Assembly: GCA_937995275.1 (NCBI GenBank) | Contig: CALKKN010000018.1 | Location: 1 to 7,839, forward strand | Origin: an uncultured Lysobacterales bacterium | Lineage (GTDB): Bacteria > Pseudomonadota > Gammaproteobacteria > Xanthomonadales > SZUA-36 | Length of the DNA stretch: 7,839 nucleotides | Direction: 5' to 3' | In this document: one piece after another, positions 6,470-7,839 of the stretch | Layout of the letters: every line of letters begins with the position of its first letter | How positions within the stretch are numbered: position 1 is the stretch's first letter | Position numbers and translations under genes: made by a program | The notes under the pieces: generated by a model | The model's input: the letters and a program-made list of their open reading frames with translations, nothing else | What the model was told of the DNA's origin: nothing | Database searches by the model: none

Positions 6470-7636
6470 ATGAATCGCCTGATACTCGCTTTGTGCCTTT
6501 GCGGCCTGTTGCTCCCGGGCTGCGCCACCCAACCCTGGCCACAGCCGGACAGCCACTGCCGCTCGGGCGGCGTGCTACTGGACGCCCACTTCGACGGCGG
6601 CAACCTCGGCAAGTGCACTCCGCTCCAAGACGGCGCTTTCCGGCTGACCCTGTTCCCCGAGGACGCTCCCCCGATCAACCGCTCCACCTGGTACGCCTTC
6701 CGGGTCAGCGGCCGGGCCGGGGACGAGGTTGCCATCCGCATGGAGCACGAGCACGGCTACGCGCGCTACTGGCCGAAGGTCAGCCGTGACGGCCAGACCT
6801 GGGAGCGGCTGGGCGAGGACCAGGTCTCCCGCCCCGAAGAGAAGGAATGGATGGAAATCCGCCTGTCGCTGGACGGGTACCGTCTGTGGGTTGCCGGTCA
6901 GGAAATCATTGGCGAACGTTTCTACGACGAGTGGCTAGCGGAATTGGCAGCGCACGAAGAAGTGACCGCCCGCCTGCTGGGCAAGAGCGTCGAAGGACGC
7001 CCCATCTACCTGGCTGAGACCGCCGAACGTCCGGAATTCGTCCTGTTCATCGGCCGCCAGCACCCGGCCGAGGTAACCGGCGTCTTCGGCATGCGCACAT
7101 TCACGGACACCGTTTTCGGTGACACCGAGCTGGCCCGCGCGTTCCGCGAGCGATTCCAGCTCGGCGTCGTGCCGCTGGTCAACCCGGACGGCGTGGCCGG
7201 CGGGCACTGGCGCCACAACGTCAACGGCGTCGACGTGAACCGCGACTGGGGCCCGTTCACGCAGCCCGAATCCGGCGCCGTCATGCGCTGGGTGGAGCAG
7301 CAGGAAGCCCGCGGCGGAAGCCTCCGCCTGATGCTGGATTTCCATTCCACCTGGGAAGACCTGTTCTACACCCAGCCGGTCAGCGAGAACCCGCCGGATT
7401 ATGCCTCCGTCTGGCTGGGCGCGGCGGCGGTCCGCCTGCCGGGTTTTCCGTTCAAGCACGCGGCCAACCCGGTCTCGGAACAGCCCAACGCCAAGAACTA
7501 CTTCTACACCAGCCGCGGCATCCCGGCGATCACCTACGAAGTGGGAGACGAGACGGCGCGCGATGCCGTGCGCGCGGCAGCGGTGGTCTTCGCGGAGGAG
7601 ATGATGCGCACCCTGCTGGAGACGCCGCGACCCTGA
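6470..7636 (+). CDS. Lipoprotein M14 zinc carboxypeptidase, CCP-like
   Basis: A 388-residue lipoprotein. After a hydrophobic segment comes lipobox LPGC, with Cys18 as the lipid-modified residue, so the enzyme should be anchored facing the periplasm. Residues 33-145 form a beta-sandwich like the N-domain of cytosolic carboxypeptidases, with hallmarks HFDGGNLGKC (40-49) and STWYAFRVSG (72-81). The M14 catalytic domain follows. Zinc ligands are His198 and Glu201 (GRQHPAEVTG) and His292 (DFHSTWED). The substrate-binding pair is Asn257/Arg258 (VNGVDVNRDWG), and the catalytic Glu357 lies in AITYEVGDE. All key residues are present, so it should be active. M14 enzymes remove C-terminal residues, and eukaryotic CCPs trim glutamates. 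Specificity here is unknown. The start at 6470 is fixed by the signal sequence; the frame is open to 6323, but the extra part is not protein-like. No clear Shine-Dalgarno is present. Confidence 0.9.
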   Translation: MNRLILALCLCGLLLPGCATQPWPQPDSHCRSGGVLLDAHFDGGNLGKCTPLQDGAFRLTLFPEDAPPINRSTWYAFRVSGRAGDEVAIRMEHEHGYARYWPKVSRDGQTWERLGEDQVSRPEEKEWMEIRLSLDGYRLWVAGQEIIGERFYDEWLAELAAHEEVTARLLGKSVEGRPIYLAETAERPEFVLFIGRQHPAEVTGVFGMRTFTDTVFGDTELARAFRERFQLGVVPLVNPDGVAGGHWRHNVNGVDVNRDWGPFTQPESGAVMRWVEQQEARGGSLRLMLDFHSTWEDLFYTQPVSENPPDYASVWLGAAAVRLPGFPFKHAANPVSEQPNAKNYFYTSRGIPAITYEVGDETARDAVRAAAVVFAEEMMRTLLETPRP

Positions 7637-7649
7637 AATCTGATCAGGG
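7631..7649. terminator. Short inverted repeat shared by two convergent gene ends
   Basis: CCCTGA (7631-7636) and TCAGGG (7644-7649) form a 6-bp stem with a 7-nt loop. The arms are the Pro-stop codons of the two convergent genes, both CCC TGA. A short T run (TTTA) follows on the plus strand. It might act as a weak bidirectional terminator, but the stem is short and partly explained by the coincidence of codons. Confidence 0.25.
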
Positions 7650-7839
7650 TTTATGACGCAGCACGCGGCCCGGCCGGGCGCCGGTCATGCTGCCATCGAG
7701 CAGGACGGCCCGGCCGTTGACGAAGACGTGCTCGACCCCATCCGAGAATTGGTGCGGGTCGTCGAACGTGGCGCGGTCGATGATCCGTTGCGGGTCCAGC
7801 ACGGCGATATCTGCAGCGGCGCCCGCCTTGATCCGGCCC
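7644..7839 (-). CDS. N-acyl-D-amino-acid deacylase (D-aminoacylase) family, C-terminal part
   Basis: The minus strand is open from the right edge to a TGA at 7646-7644 and gives the last 64 residues of an amidohydrolase. The sequence has the C-terminal signature of D-aminoacylases. GRIKAGAAADIAVLDP is followed by ATFDDPHQFSDGVEHVF, then VNGRAVLLDG and the terminal TGARPGRVLRHKP. Full-length members are usually about 480-550 residues, so most of the gene, including the metal-binding HxH, lies outside the window. The family removes acyl groups from N-acyl-D-amino acids (general, D-Glu- or D-Asp-specific types) and works with one or two zinc ions. The part visible here does not reveal specificity or localisation. 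It converges on the carboxypeptidase gene with only 7 bp between the stops, which suggests a compact locus of related function. Confidence 0.9.
   Translation of the reverse strand, partial: GRIKAGAAADIAVLDPQRIIDRATFDDPHQFSDGVEHVFVNGRAVLLDGSMTGARPGRVLRHKP

Noticed and set aside
5400..6473. 357-codon open frame on the plus strand
   Set aside because: It is antisense to the DcuC-type carrier. The product is almost entirely Arg, Gln, Asp, His and Gly, as expected when hydrophobic codons are read backwards.
6318..6542. Upstream extension of the DcuC-type frame by 75 codons
   Set aside because: The added residues are Arg/Gly-rich, overlap the start of the divergent lipoprotein gene and precede a normal membrane-protein N-terminus at 6317.

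Overview
The window is GC-rich (roughly mid-60s percent by eye) and densely packed. Coding sequences alternate between strands, intergenic gaps are short, and several products are secreted or lipoprotein-like. This fits an environmental, Gram-negative, probably gammaproteobacterial chromosome, perhaps in or near the Xanthomonadales or Chromatiales. That placement is inferred from composition and protein style only. I see no rRNA, tRNA, CRISPR array or intact mobile element.

Layout from left to right. Bases 1-206 are a less GC-rich leader. A small secreted protein of unknown function follows (207-689), with a good hairpin terminator behind it (701-742). Bases 743-1223 are a degraded stretch. 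They hold what looks like a relic of an IS91-type transposase on the plus strand (about 801-950). Directly abutting it is the start of a lipoprotein-like reading frame on the minus strand (954-1094). Next is a large secreted CapA/PgsA-like protein with extra N- and C-terminal domains (1224-3293). It converges on a secreted SGNH-type hydrolase on the minus strand (3316-4062). That gene diverges from a small alpha/beta-hydrolase (4173-4943) across 110 bp. Both divergent genes have sigma70-like promoters whose -10 boxes lie so close to the ATG that the mRNAs may be leaderless. The alpha/beta-hydrolase converges, with 3 bp between stops, on a DcuC-family carrier (4947-6317, minus). The carrier diverges from a lipoprotein zinc carboxypeptidase of the cytosolic-carboxypeptidase (CCP) type (6470-7636). 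That gene converges, with 7 bp between stops, on the C-terminal end of a D-aminoacylase-type amidohydrolase, which runs off the right edge (7644-7839, minus).

Functional picture (inference). The right half combines an exported M14 carboxypeptidase, a dicarboxylate/amino-acid-type carrier and an N-acyl-D-amino-acid deacylase. This is a plausible set for scavenging peptides or D-amino-acid-containing material. CCP-type M14 enzymes characterised in eukaryotes remove glutamate from polyglutamate chains, and CapA/PgsA proteins belong to poly-gamma-glutamate systems. A link to glutamyl polymers is therefore worth testing, but it is not shown here. The genes alternate in strand and do not form one operon.
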